The translations under genes and the position numbers were made by a program. 64,000 nucleotides of DNA, from contig CAVONV010000011.1 in assembly GCA_963697355.1 (NCBI GenBank), forward strand, positions 62,001 to 126,000, read 5' to 3'. Shown here piece by piece: positions 7,877-15,710 of the stretch. The notes under the pieces are model-generated. The model was given only the letters and a program-made list of their open reading frames with translations, was not told the DNA's origin and did no database searches. The DNA comes from CAVONV01 sp963697355 (GTDB taxonomy: Bacteria; Acidobacteriota; Vicinamibacteria; Marinacidobacterales; DATDRI01). Each line of letters starts with the position of its first letter. Position 1 is the first letter of the stretch.

Positions 7877-10018
7877 ATGGACACCGGTATTACACCGCCA
7901 GCCGAGCCGTCCCACAGGATGGGAGGTCGCTCGGTTCGCTATCATGGGCTCGATCGAGAAGCGCTCGTAAACGCCTACCGAATCATGTTGCTGTCCAGGT
8001 CGGTAGACGACAAGGAGATCCGGCTCAAACGGCAAAACAAGATCTTTTTTCAGATCAACGGCGTAGGACACGAAGCCGTGTTGGTCGCTGCCGGCATGAT
8101 TCTCAAGCCTGGATACGATTGGGTCTATCCTTATTATAGGGATCGGGCACTATGTCTCGCGCTCGGCATGAGCGCGTTCGAGCAGCTTCTCTCTGCAGTA
8201 GGGGCCGCCGCCGATCCAAATTCCGGTGGTCGTCAAATGCCCTCCCACTGGGGTCACAGCAAGCTCAACATCGTCAGCAGATCGAGTTGCGTAGGTACGC
8301 AATTCTTGCAGGCCACCGGTGCGGCTCTGGCGGGAAGATACATGACAGCCATCGAGCAAAGCGACCCCAGCCGATTCCACAAGGACGAGATCGTCTACGT
8401 ATCCGGTGGGGACGGATCGACCAGCGAGGGAGAGTTCTGGGAAGCTCTCAACAACGCCTCCATGAGAAAGCTCCCGGTTCTTTTCATGATTGAAGACAAC
8501 GGGTACGCCATTTCGGTTCCCATCGAAGCCCAAACAGCGGGCGGGAACATCTCTCGGCTCGTCAGGAGCTACCCCGATCTCTTTGTCACGGAGTTCGACG
8601 GCTGTAACTTCCTGGAAAGCTATGCTCGGCTCAAAGACGCCGTTTCGTACTTGCGTGGTGGAAGAGGGCCCGTTTTGGCCCATGCACATGTCATCCGACC
8701 TTACTCCCATTCTCTCTCTGACGACGAGCGTCTCTATAGATCTGACCAAGAACGTGCCGACGAGGCCAGGCGCGACCCCCTATCGTTGATGAAAGAGTTC
8801 CTTCTCCGAGAAGAGCTCGCAACCGAGGAAGAACTCGATGCCATTGGAGCCTCGGTGATTCGAGAGGTAGATGAGGCCTCCGATCAAGCCCTCGCCATGC
8901 CCCCGCCGGATGCGGGCAGCTACGCAACCCATCTCTACAGCTCTGCAACTGACCCAACTTCCCAAGCGTTCAACACCGAACCGGTTCTATCAGGGAAAGC
9001 AGGCACGATGGTGGACCTTCTCAACCACTGTCTACAGGACGAGGTGGCTCGCGATGAGCGCATACTGGTCTTTGGAGAGGACGTCGCCGACGCGACACGG
9101 GAGGAAGCACTCGAAGAAGTCAAAGGCAAAGGGGGGGTATTCAAAGTCACCTTCGGTTTGCAGAGGCAATTCGGCGCCAACCGAGTATTCAACAGCCCTC
9201 TAGCTGAAGCAACGATCATTGGACTTGCCATTGGACTGGCGACCCGGGGCTTGAAGCCGATTGTGGAGATTCAATTCTTCGACTATATTTGGCCGGCTTT
9301 CATGCAGATGAGGAACGAGATGGCCACTCAACGGTGGCGATCGAACGGCGCTTTCAAGTGCCCGGTCGTGGTCCGCGTGCCCATTGGCGGTTACCTCAAA
9401 GGAGGAGCGGTCTACCACAGCCAATCGGGAGAGGTTCTATTTACCCATCTACCGGGCCTCAGAGTGGTGATGCCCTCGACCGCCCTCGACGCCAACGGAC
9501 TCCTGCGCACGGCTATCCGATCAGATGACCCGGTTGTGTTCTTGGAGCACAAACACCTCTATCGGCAGACATACAACAAAGGCCAGAATCCCGGACCCCA
9601 TTTCATGATTCCCTTCGGCAAGGCAAAACGGGTACGTGAAGGCTCGGACCTGACCATCATCACCTACGGTGCACTGGTACATCGCAGTGAGCTTGCCGCG
9701 AAACGAGCCGAAGCAAGCGGTCTCTCCATCGAAATCTTGGACCTCAGATCCTTGGCCCCGTATGATTGGGAGGCCATTACGGATTCCGTCAAGAAGACCA
9801 ACCGAGCCATTGTTGCTTACGAAGATACGCGCAGCTTTGGCTACGGAGCGGAGATCGCAAGCCGAATCTCTGATGAGCTCTTCGACTGGCTCGACGCACC
9901 GGTTCGGCGAGTGGCTGCAAAAGACACCTGGATCGCCTACAGTCCGATTCTCGAAGACGTCATTCTTCCGCAGACGGATGACCTATTGGAGGCTATTGAA
10001 GAGCTCGCCCGCTACTGA
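7877..10018 (+). CDS. 2-oxoacid dehydrogenase E1, fused alpha-beta subunits
   Basis: Thiamine-diphosphate-dependent E1 of a 2-oxoacid dehydrogenase complex, most like the branched-chain 2-oxoisovalerate type. It decarboxylates the oxoacid and passes the acyl group to the E2 lipoyl domain. Alpha (about residues 1-350) and beta (about 375-713) are fused; in many bacteria they are separate genes. The ThDP motif GGDGSTSEGEF...IEDNGYAIS is near residues 177-215 and the beta-type LAEATIIGLAIGLA near 440. The ATG at 7877 is preceded by GAGGAGG; a TATAAT box lies at 7851. E2 and E3 are not in the window. Pyruvate or acetoin specificity is not excluded. Confidence 0.88.
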   Translation: MDTGITPPAEPSHRMGGRSVRYHGLDREALVNAYRIMLLSRSVDDKEIRLKRQNKIFFQINGVGHEAVLVAAGMILKPGYDWVYPYYRDRALCLALGMSAFEQLLSAVGAAADPNSGGRQMPSHWGHSKLNIVSRSSCVGTQFLQATGAALAGRYMTAIEQSDPSRFHKDEIVYVSGGDGSTSEGEFWEALNNASMRKLPVLFMIEDNGYAISVPIEAQTAGGNISRLVRSYPDLFVTEFDGCNFLESYARLKDAVSYLRGGRGPVLAHAHVIRPYSHSLSDDERLYRSDQERADEARRDPLSLMKEFLLREELATEEELDAIGASVIREVDEASDQALAMPPPDAGSYATHLYSSATDPTSQAFNTEPVLSGKAGTMVDLLNHCLQDEVARDERILVFGEDVADATREEALEEVKGKGGVFKVTFGLQRQFGANRVFNSPLAEATIIGLAIGLATRGLKPIVEIQFFDYIWPAFMQMRNEMATQRWRSNGAFKCPVVVRVPIGGYLKGGAVYHSQSGEVLFTHLPGLRVVMPSTALDANGLLRTAIRSDDPVVFLEHKHLYRQTYNKGQNPGPHFMIPFGKAKRVREGSDLTIITYGALVHRSELAAKRAEASGLSIEILDLRSLAPYDWEAITDSVKKTNRAIVAYEDTRSFGYGAEIASRISDELFDWLDAPVRRVAAKDTWIAYSPILEDVILPQTDDLLEAIEELARY

Positions 10019-10063
10019 GCTCGCCTTCGCTGAAGCTACGGCAAGGCCTCCCCGTGGGCAGAG
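10019..10063. repeat. Short palindromic-type intergenic repeat, copy 1
   Basis: The gap after the E1 gene contains CGCCTTCGCT followed by AGCTACGGC, GCCTC and CCGT blocks. Almost the same blocks in the same order recur at about 38040-38105, after the cox genes. The sharing of about 21 of 24 positions over the core suggests a REP-like dispersed element. Confidence 0.5.
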
Positions 10064-10165
10064 CTGAAAGACCGTGGCGGACGGACGGGCCAGCGGGAAT
10101 TCAGGAACTCGAGAAGCTCAAGTAGAACCTGGGCCAGCGATAACATCCTTGAAAGAGAGGTAGAC

Positions 10166-11326
10166 ATGAACTCCGATACCACCAAAGCCCTGACCGTTCT
10201 GAGTGAAGACGAGCAAATGTTCCGCGACATGGTTCGAGAGTTTGCCGACAATGAGCTACGCCCCCTCGTATCAAAGCAAGATCAAGAGATGAAGCTCGAT
10301 TCATCGCTCCTACCGAAGCTTTTCGATCTCGGGCTGATGGGCATAGAAATACCCGATGAATACGGAGGCGCCGGTGCGAGTTTTTTCATGGCAGCATTAG
10401 CGGTCGAGGAACTTGCGCGCGTCGATGGATCGGTTAGTGTCATGGTCGATGTGCAGAACACGCTAGTCAACAACGCGATTCTGCGCTGGTCCAATGAAGA
10501 CCAGAAGAAACGCTATTGCCCAAAACTAGCCACTGATACCGTCGGAGCCTATGCCCTTTCCGAGGCTGAATCGGGAAGTGACGCTTTTGCTCTCAAATGC
10601 CGAGCCGTCGAAGACGGCGATTTCTACCGACTCACAGGTAGCAAGCTATGGATTACGAATGGTGCGGAAGCAGGATTGTTCATTGTCTTCGCCACTGTCG
10701 ATCCTGACGCCGGTTACAAAGGTATTACGGCTTTCGTCGTGGAACGAGACTTCCCAGGATTCACCGTGGGAAAAAAGGAAGACAAACTCGGAATACGAGC
10801 TTCGAGTACCGTAGAGATTATTCTAGAGGACTGCAAAGTGCCCAAGAAAAACGTCCTTGGTGAGGTCGGCAAGGGCTACAAAGTCGCGATTGAGACACTC
10901 AATGAAGGTCGCATTGGCATTGGCGCCCAAATGATCGGCATTGCCAAGGGCTCCCTCGAGTCCGGCATGAGCTACTCCAAGGAGCGCATAGCTTTCGGAA
11001 AACCGATCTCCAAATTCCAGGGCCTGCAATTCCAGATCGCCCAGTGCGCCACGGAGCTCGAAGCCGCCAAGCTGCTCGTTTACAACGCCTGTCGCCTGAG
11101 GGACGCCGGGAAACCCTTCGTCGTCGAAGCCGCCATGGCTAAGCTGTTCAGCTCTGACGTGGCGGAGCGAGTCACTTCCCAAGTCATAGAGTTCTACGGT
11201 GGCTATGGTTACGTCAAAGACTATCCTGCAGAGAAGTTCTGGCGTGATTCCAAGATCGGCAAAATCTACGAAGGTACTTCCAACATGCAATTGGAGACCA
11301 TCGCCAAATTTCTACTCAGCAAATGA
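10166..11326 (+). CDS. Acyl-CoA dehydrogenase, short/branched-chain type
   Basis: FAD enzyme that introduces the alpha-beta double bond into a short or branched acyl-CoA and gives electrons to ETF. The 386 residues are of normal length. Signature 1 ALSEAESGSDA and signature 2 region QVIEFYGGYGYVKDYPAEKFWRD are present, as is KIYEGTSNMQ, which carries the catalytic glutamate (YEGT position) of the short-chain/short-branched-chain group. An AGAGG site precedes the ATG. Lying between a branched-chain-type E1 and a threonine dehydratase-like gene, it plausibly oxidises 2-methylbutyryl-CoA or isobutyryl-CoA. ETF-QO, the downstream acceptor, is encoded near 58 kb. Confidence 0.92.
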   Translation: MNSDTTKALTVLSEDEQMFRDMVREFADNELRPLVSKQDQEMKLDSSLLPKLFDLGLMGIEIPDEYGGAGASFFMAALAVEELARVDGSVSVMVDVQNTLVNNAILRWSNEDQKKRYCPKLATDTVGAYALSEAESGSDAFALKCRAVEDGDFYRLTGSKLWITNGAEAGLFIVFATVDPDAGYKGITAFVVERDFPGFTVGKKEDKLGIRASSTVEIILEDCKVPKKNVLGEVGKGYKVAIETLNEGRIGIGAQMIGIAKGSLESGMSYSKERIAFGKPISKFQGLQFQIAQCATELEAAKLLVYNACRLRDAGKPFVVEAAMAKLFSSDVAERVTSQVIEFYGGYGYVKDYPAEKFWRDSKIGKIYEGTSNMQLETIAKFLLSK

Positions 11327-12288
11327 CAATGGATTTGAAGCCGACACTCACCGATTTCGAAGAAGCGAGAAAAGCCCTTGCCGGACTGATCCATCGGACC
11401 CCCATGTTCACGTCACGTTCATTGAGTGAGAAGACGGGACTCAAGGTCTGGCTCAAGGGAGAGAACTTCCAAAAGACCGGTTCGTTCAAACCCAGAGGTG
11501 TTTTCAACAAAGTGCTTCACTTGTCCGATTCGGAGCGCCGCAGCGGCATCATCACGGCCTCAGCCGGGAATTGCGGTCAGGCGGTTGCCTACGTCGCCGC
11601 CCACCAGAAGATTCCCGGCTACGTTGTCATGCCGGCAGGAGCAAATCGGAGCAAAGTCTCGGCGGTAAAGGAATACGGGGCAGAAGCCATCCTCCATGGG
11701 AAACTCTGGGATGACGCCTATTCCCGGTCTCTCGAATTGGCTGACGAAAAGGGTCTCGTCTACGTTCATCCGTTCAAGGATAGGTACTTCATGGCAGGGA
11801 ACGGAACCATGGCCTTCGAGATTCTCGAGGACGTGCCCGACGTGGAAGCGGTCCTGATTCCCATCGGAGGTGGTGGACTTTTTGCCGGCGTATCCACGGC
11901 ACTCAAGATTCTCAAACCCGGCGTCCGGATCATCGGCGTCGAGCCCACAGGCTCGGCCAACATGTACGCGAGTCGCAAGAACGGCAGGTCCACCGATCTC
12001 GATCGTGTGACTACCATTGCCGATGGACTCGCCACGAAGAATACGGACCCCGACGTGTTCGAGATCATCGACGCCGTCGCTGACGAATTGGCGGTTGTCG
12101 AGGATGAGGCGATGCTTTCCGCCATCCCTTTCTTGTTGGAAAGAGCCAAGATTCTGGCCGAGACCGGCGGCGCAGCTACGACGGCAGCACTCCTGGGTGG
12201 CGTGACTTCGTTGCCGGCCGGAACCCGAACGGTTGCGGTTGTGAGCGGCGGCAACTATGACGTCTCAGGGAAGATGAAGATAGGTTGA
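11323..12288 (+). CDS. Threonine dehydratase-like PLP enzyme
   Basis: Fold-type II PLP enzyme of the threonine/serine dehydratase (racemase) group, 321 residues, catalytic domain only, without the ACT regulatory domain of biosynthetic IlvA. The PLP lysine lies in GSFKPRG (about residue 54) and the phosphate-binding loop is PIGGGGLFAG. The expected reaction is threonine to 2-oxobutyrate, a substrate for the E1 two genes upstream. The start overlaps the acyl-CoA dehydrogenase stop (ATGA), implying translational coupling. Serine dehydratase or serine/aspartate racemase activity cannot be excluded from sequence alone. Confidence 0.88.
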   Translation: MTMDLKPTLTDFEEARKALAGLIHRTPMFTSRSLSEKTGLKVWLKGENFQKTGSFKPRGVFNKVLHLSDSERRSGIITASAGNCGQAVAYVAAHQKIPGYVVMPAGANRSKVSAVKEYGAEAILHGKLWDDAYSRSLELADEKGLVYVHPFKDRYFMAGNGTMAFEILEDVPDVEAVLIPIGGGGLFAGVSTALKILKPGVRIIGVEPTGSANMYASRKNGRSTDLDRVTTIADGLATKNTDPDVFEIIDAVADELAVVEDEAMLSAIPFLLERAKILAETGGAATTAALLGGVTSLPAGTRTVAVVSGGNYDVSGKMKIG

Positions 12289-12292
12289 TCAA

Positions 12293-12325
12293 AGAACTCA
12301 GAACTCGAGAACTCAGAACTCGAGA
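12293..12325. repeat. Tandem AGAACTC(G) repeat
   Basis: Four copies of AGAACTC with an added G in alternate copies, giving 7- and 8-bp units, directly after the stop codon of the dehydratase gene. A separate pair of CTTGAGTA octamers lies at 12494-12513 in the same gap. Confidence 0.8.
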
Positions 12326-12336
12326 ATGGCCTTGTG

Positions 12337-12357
12337 GGCCGGCTATGCCGGCCTTTT
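12337..12357 (+). terminator. Intrinsic terminator after the catabolic operon
   Basis: A perfect 7-bp GGCCGGC/GCCGGCC stem with a TAT loop, followed by TTTT. It ends the E1-ACAD-dehydratase transcript, ahead of a convergent gene. Confidence 0.8.
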
Positions 12358-12514
12358 CAATCTAGGAATGGCCGATATGAATCCGATGGATGCGATTGGT
12401 TCTTCAGGAATCAAGAGCTCAGGAAGGTTCATCCCGTTCGGCGAGTCGGTACGAGCATCACACGAACACGGGCCTCTGCGTTAGGTCTTTCTTCTTGAGT
12501 ACTTGAGTACTCTC

Positions 12515-13636
12515 TTACCATCCCCTGACCGGCCTCCACTGGTCCACGACTCTATCCCCCCTTACCACGTAATAGCACTCATGTAGCGCCGCGGCGAGGC
12601 AGGAGTGGTTAGGGATTACGCGAAGGCGAGTCCCTATCGCAAGCGCGTCGATATCTAACGGTTTCGTCGCTGCGACCTTACCCACCTCTTGTGATAACGA
12701 GAACAAGCGTAGATCCGAGAGCTCACGACCGTCTATCGTTTCTAGAAACCCGTAACCGCATTCGGCATCGATATGAATAGGGCCAGGATCCTTCGACAAC
12801 GATAGTGCACCTCCATCGACGAGGAGCTGGTTCCGCCTGGGGTATTGGCCGATGACACTCACCAATACGAAAAAGGCCACGTCGGATCGGCGGCAGCTGC
12901 CTATGCTGGCTTGAAAGGCATCGTAGAAAGCGTAGTTGCCGGGACGAGATTCGGTAATGCCGTCCAGGTTCTCCACCAATGACATGGTGGGAGTCGACCC
13001 CGCGCTGACGTCAGGCACCGTGACACCTTCCACTCGGAGCTTCTCGGCAAAGGCAACCATGACTTCCCGCTCCTGTATGGCGACCTTGCGAATCTCATTG
13101 GCGTTGCGGCAAGCGTAGGAGTGACCGGCGTGGGTCAAGATTCCCCGGAACTTGATATGAGGAGATTCCGCCAGTTTCTTGGCGAGTGCGAGACTCTCCG
13201 ATCTCGAAGGGTCAACTCCGGCTCGATGATATCCGCAGTCCACGTTCAAGAAAACGGAAAAACGAACATCTCGAGACTGAGCACATTTCACCAGCTCGAG
13301 GAAAGTCTGCTCATGGTCCAGCATCAGATTCAAAACACCGGCACGAGACAACTCGAGCGCGTCCTCGATCCGAGGGACGGGCATGGGCACGGCGTAAGTG
13401 ATGTCCTGAAAACCCGCCGTATGAAAGAAATTGGCCTCGGCCATTGTCGAGACTGTGATGGCGCCGGAGTGGCGTTTGACCTGCAATCGAGCCGCTTCGA
13501 CACACTTGTGAGTTTTGACATGAGGCCTCAAGCGCACCCCGAGGCCAGCGATCCTTTTTGCCATACGAGAGCAATTGGCCTCGAGCTTGTCCAAATCGAC
13601 AATGGCGCAGGGCGTCTTCAAGTCTGCTAGTTTCAT
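12515..13636 (-). CDS. D-threonine aldolase / D-serine dehydratase family enzyme
   Basis: Fold-type III PLP enzyme with an alanine-racemase-like barrel and a C-terminal metal site. The 373 residues contain RPHVKTHK with the PLP lysine and, near the C terminus, PNHSC, the His-X-Cys zinc pair of the eukaryotic-type D-serine dehydratase/D-threonine aldolase family. It should cleave D-threonine to glycine and acetaldehyde or dehydrate D-serine; sequence alone does not decide. The ATG at 13636 begins MKLADLKTP, where family members start; an in-frame extension of 15 residues is unlikely. Together with the D-amino-acid deacylase near 63 kb it hints at use of D-amino acids. Confidence 0.85.
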   Translation of the reverse strand: MKLADLKTPCAIVDLDKLEANCSRMAKRIAGLGVRLRPHVKTHKCVEAARLQVKRHSGAITVSTMAEANFFHTAGFQDITYAVPMPVPRIEDALELSRAGVLNLMLDHEQTFLELVKCAQSRDVRFSVFLNVDCGYHRAGVDPSRSESLALAKKLAESPHIKFRGILTHAGHSYACRNANEIRKVAIQEREVMVAFAEKLRVEGVTVPDVSAGSTPTMSLVENLDGITESRPGNYAFYDAFQASIGSCRRSDVAFFVLVSVIGQYPRRNQLLVDGGALSLSKDPGPIHIDAECGYGFLETIDGRELSDLRLFSLSQEVGKVAATKPLDIDALAIGTRLRVIPNHSCLAAALHECYYVVRGDRVVDQWRPVRGW

Positions 13637-13690
13637 GGCCAAAGGATACCAAACATCATCCGAGAACGTCACGTGACACACGAGATGAGG

Positions 13691-13720
13691 TTGACCTACG
13701 GGCGTCTATCGGGTACTAAT
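13691..13720 (+). promoter_or_regulatory. Sigma-70-type promoter of the M14 peptidase gene
   Basis: TTGACC, a 17-bp spacer and TACTAAT. The predicted start near 13727 leaves a leader of about 30 nt that contains AAGGAGG seven bases before the ATG. Confidence 0.6.
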
Positions 13721-13758
13721 CTTCGTCCAATTGGCCAGGTCAAGAAGGAGGAAGCATC

Positions 13759-15645
13759 ATGCAGGTTCGAGCGCTCATTACTGGATTTCTACTCGTTGTG
13801 ATGGGAGGGGGATTGTCCTTTGCCCTCCAAGAGGATAAGGAAGAAGAGAAGAAGGGACCGGCCCTGCATAGAGTCGGTGGCATGCGGGATGGAAAGAGCT
13901 TCTTCCCTAAGGCCGACTACCCACAAATACAGCCACTCAAAGAGGGCGAGCTGGATTTCGAACACTACCATACCTATGAAGAAGCCAACGGATTCTTGAA
14001 GATGTGGGCCGAAGAATACTCTGAAATTCTCGAGCTCTATTCCGTAGGCAAATCCTTCGAAGGTCGAGATATTTGGCAGGTGACCCTGACCAACAAAGAG
14101 ACCGGCAAAGACACCGACAAACCGGCGATGTTCATCGAGGGCGGACGGCACTCGGGAGAGATCACGAGCTCAGAATCCGTGCTTTGGCTCCTCGACCACA
14201 TCCTGACGAACTATGGCAAAGACGATGAAATCACGAAGTTGGTCGATACCAAGACACTCTATTTGAAGGTGATGAACAACCCTGACGGGAGTGAGCTCTA
14301 TCGACAAACGGCTCAATCCAATCGGAGTACCGTGCGACCTCATGACACCGATCGCGATGGATTACTCGATGAGGACCCAGGAGATGACCTGGACAAAGAT
14401 GGATTCATCCGTCAAATGCGCCAGAAAGTTGGGGAAGGCAAAGGTAATGCCACCCTGGATCCAAGGGACGAGAGCGGACGACTCATGAAACGTGTCGGCG
14501 ACGACGAGGGAGATTGGATGGTCTACTCCGAGGGCATCGACGATGACCTCGACGGCGAATACAACGAAGACGGTGTAGGGGGCCTTGACCTCCATCGAAA
14601 CTACGTCGAGAACTGGCGTCCGGAACCAGGGCAAGAGGAGACAGGACGCGGTTGGACTCAAAGAGGGGCCGGGGAGTTTCCGCTTTCCGAGAACGAGACT
14701 AGAAACGTTGTGCTCTTCCTACTAACTCACCCCAACATCTCCATTGGCCAGTCCATGGACACGGTGATTCCCATGCATCTTCGGGCTCCCTCAACAAGCA
14801 AGAGCGAAGAACGTATGTTCGAGTCCGATATCAAGTGGTACGAGTTTTTCGACAAAAAGGGACTCGAGATCACGAACTACCCTTGGGCGGGCGATGTCTA
14901 CCACGACTACCGGATGAGAAGTGAGATCGATCCTCGCACCGGAGAACCGAACCGCCCAGGTCCGCTGTTCGGACATGGACCTGACTTTGGCTACTGGTAC
15001 TACGGCAGCATCTGGTACGGAGACGAACTGTGGAACGGCGGCCGGATGAAGGACTACAACGAAGACGGAGAGCTCGACGCCTACGACTCCCTGACGTGGA
15101 ACGATACGGAAAGAGACGGCAAAGAGTTCATGGAGTGGACTCCGTTCAACCACCCCCAGCTTGGTGACGTGGAGATCGGCGGTTTCAATCCCAAGTTCGC
15201 GTCACAGAATGCCCCTCCTGATTTGCTCGAGGAATGGGCGAGCAAACAAGCCCGTTTCAACCTGTTACTGGCCAAGCACTTGCCTCAAATCGAGATCGTC
15301 GACACTGGTGTCAAGAAGCTCGATGACGGGCTGTTCGAGGTCAGCGTAACTTTCACAAATACCGGGAAGCTTCCCACGGCTCTCGAGCAAGCCAAGCTCA
15401 TCAAGATCGTCAAGCCCGACACCGCCAAGATCGAGTTCGACAAAGAGCTGTTGAAGACCGAGAAAATCGAGATCCTCGAGCCTGAAATTCGCGACAAAAC
15501 CATCGAGATGGGGTGGCTCGAGGAAGGCGAGCGCAAAACCGCGACTTGGCAGGTGCGTCTGAACGGGATCGACTCGGCCAAGGCCGAGATTTCCGTGCTT
15601 TCCACACGCGGTGGAGTCGATCGACGCGAAGTGGAATTGCAATAG
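13759..15645 (+). CDS. Secreted M14 zinc carboxypeptidase with Asp-rich inserts
   Basis: Secreted metallocarboxypeptidase of family M14, 628 residues, with a Sec signal (about 1-23). Zinc ligands His131 and Glu134 are in GGRHSGE and a catalytic-type Glu472 in GDVEIGG. The third ligand is normally a histidine before the GGxxLR-like motif; here the aligned residue is Asp334 (SMDTVIPMHLR). Around residues 195-275 are three acidic stretches such as DTDRDGLLDED and DDLDKDGF, resembling calcium-binding loops. Residues 515-628 look like a beta-sandwich. The change of ligand suggests an unusual metal site or loss of peptidase activity; this alignment was made by eye. Confidence 0.85.
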   Translation: MQVRALITGFLLVVMGGGLSFALQEDKEEEKKGPALHRVGGMRDGKSFFPKADYPQIQPLKEGELDFEHYHTYEEANGFLKMWAEEYSEILELYSVGKSFEGRDIWQVTLTNKETGKDTDKPAMFIEGGRHSGEITSSESVLWLLDHILTNYGKDDEITKLVDTKTLYLKVMNNPDGSELYRQTAQSNRSTVRPHDTDRDGLLDEDPGDDLDKDGFIRQMRQKVGEGKGNATLDPRDESGRLMKRVGDDEGDWMVYSEGIDDDLDGEYNEDGVGGLDLHRNYVENWRPEPGQEETGRGWTQRGAGEFPLSENETRNVVLFLLTHPNISIGQSMDTVIPMHLRAPSTSKSEERMFESDIKWYEFFDKKGLEITNYPWAGDVYHDYRMRSEIDPRTGEPNRPGPLFGHGPDFGYWYYGSIWYGDELWNGGRMKDYNEDGELDAYDSLTWNDTERDGKEFMEWTPFNHPQLGDVEIGGFNPKFASQNAPPDLLEEWASKQARFNLLLAKHLPQIEIVDTGVKKLDDGLFEVSVTFTNTGKLPTALEQAKLIKIVKPDTAKIEFDKELLKTEKIEILEPEIRDKTIEMGWLEEGERKTATWQVRLNGIDSAKAEISVLSTRGGVDRREVELQ

Positions 15646-15673
15646 AGCGACGAGCTGTGATTGATTGACCTCA

Positions 15674-15701
15674 GGGGGCTGTCCGCTGTCGGACAGCCCC
15701 C
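15674..15701. terminator. Bidirectional hairpin between convergent genes
   Basis: A perfect 11-bp stem (GGGGGCTGTCC with GGACAGCCCCC) and a 6-nt loop lie midway between two convergent stop codons. There is no strong T run on the plus side, so termination there is inferred from stem strength and position. Confidence 0.7.
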
Positions 15702-15710
15702 TGTCGAGGC

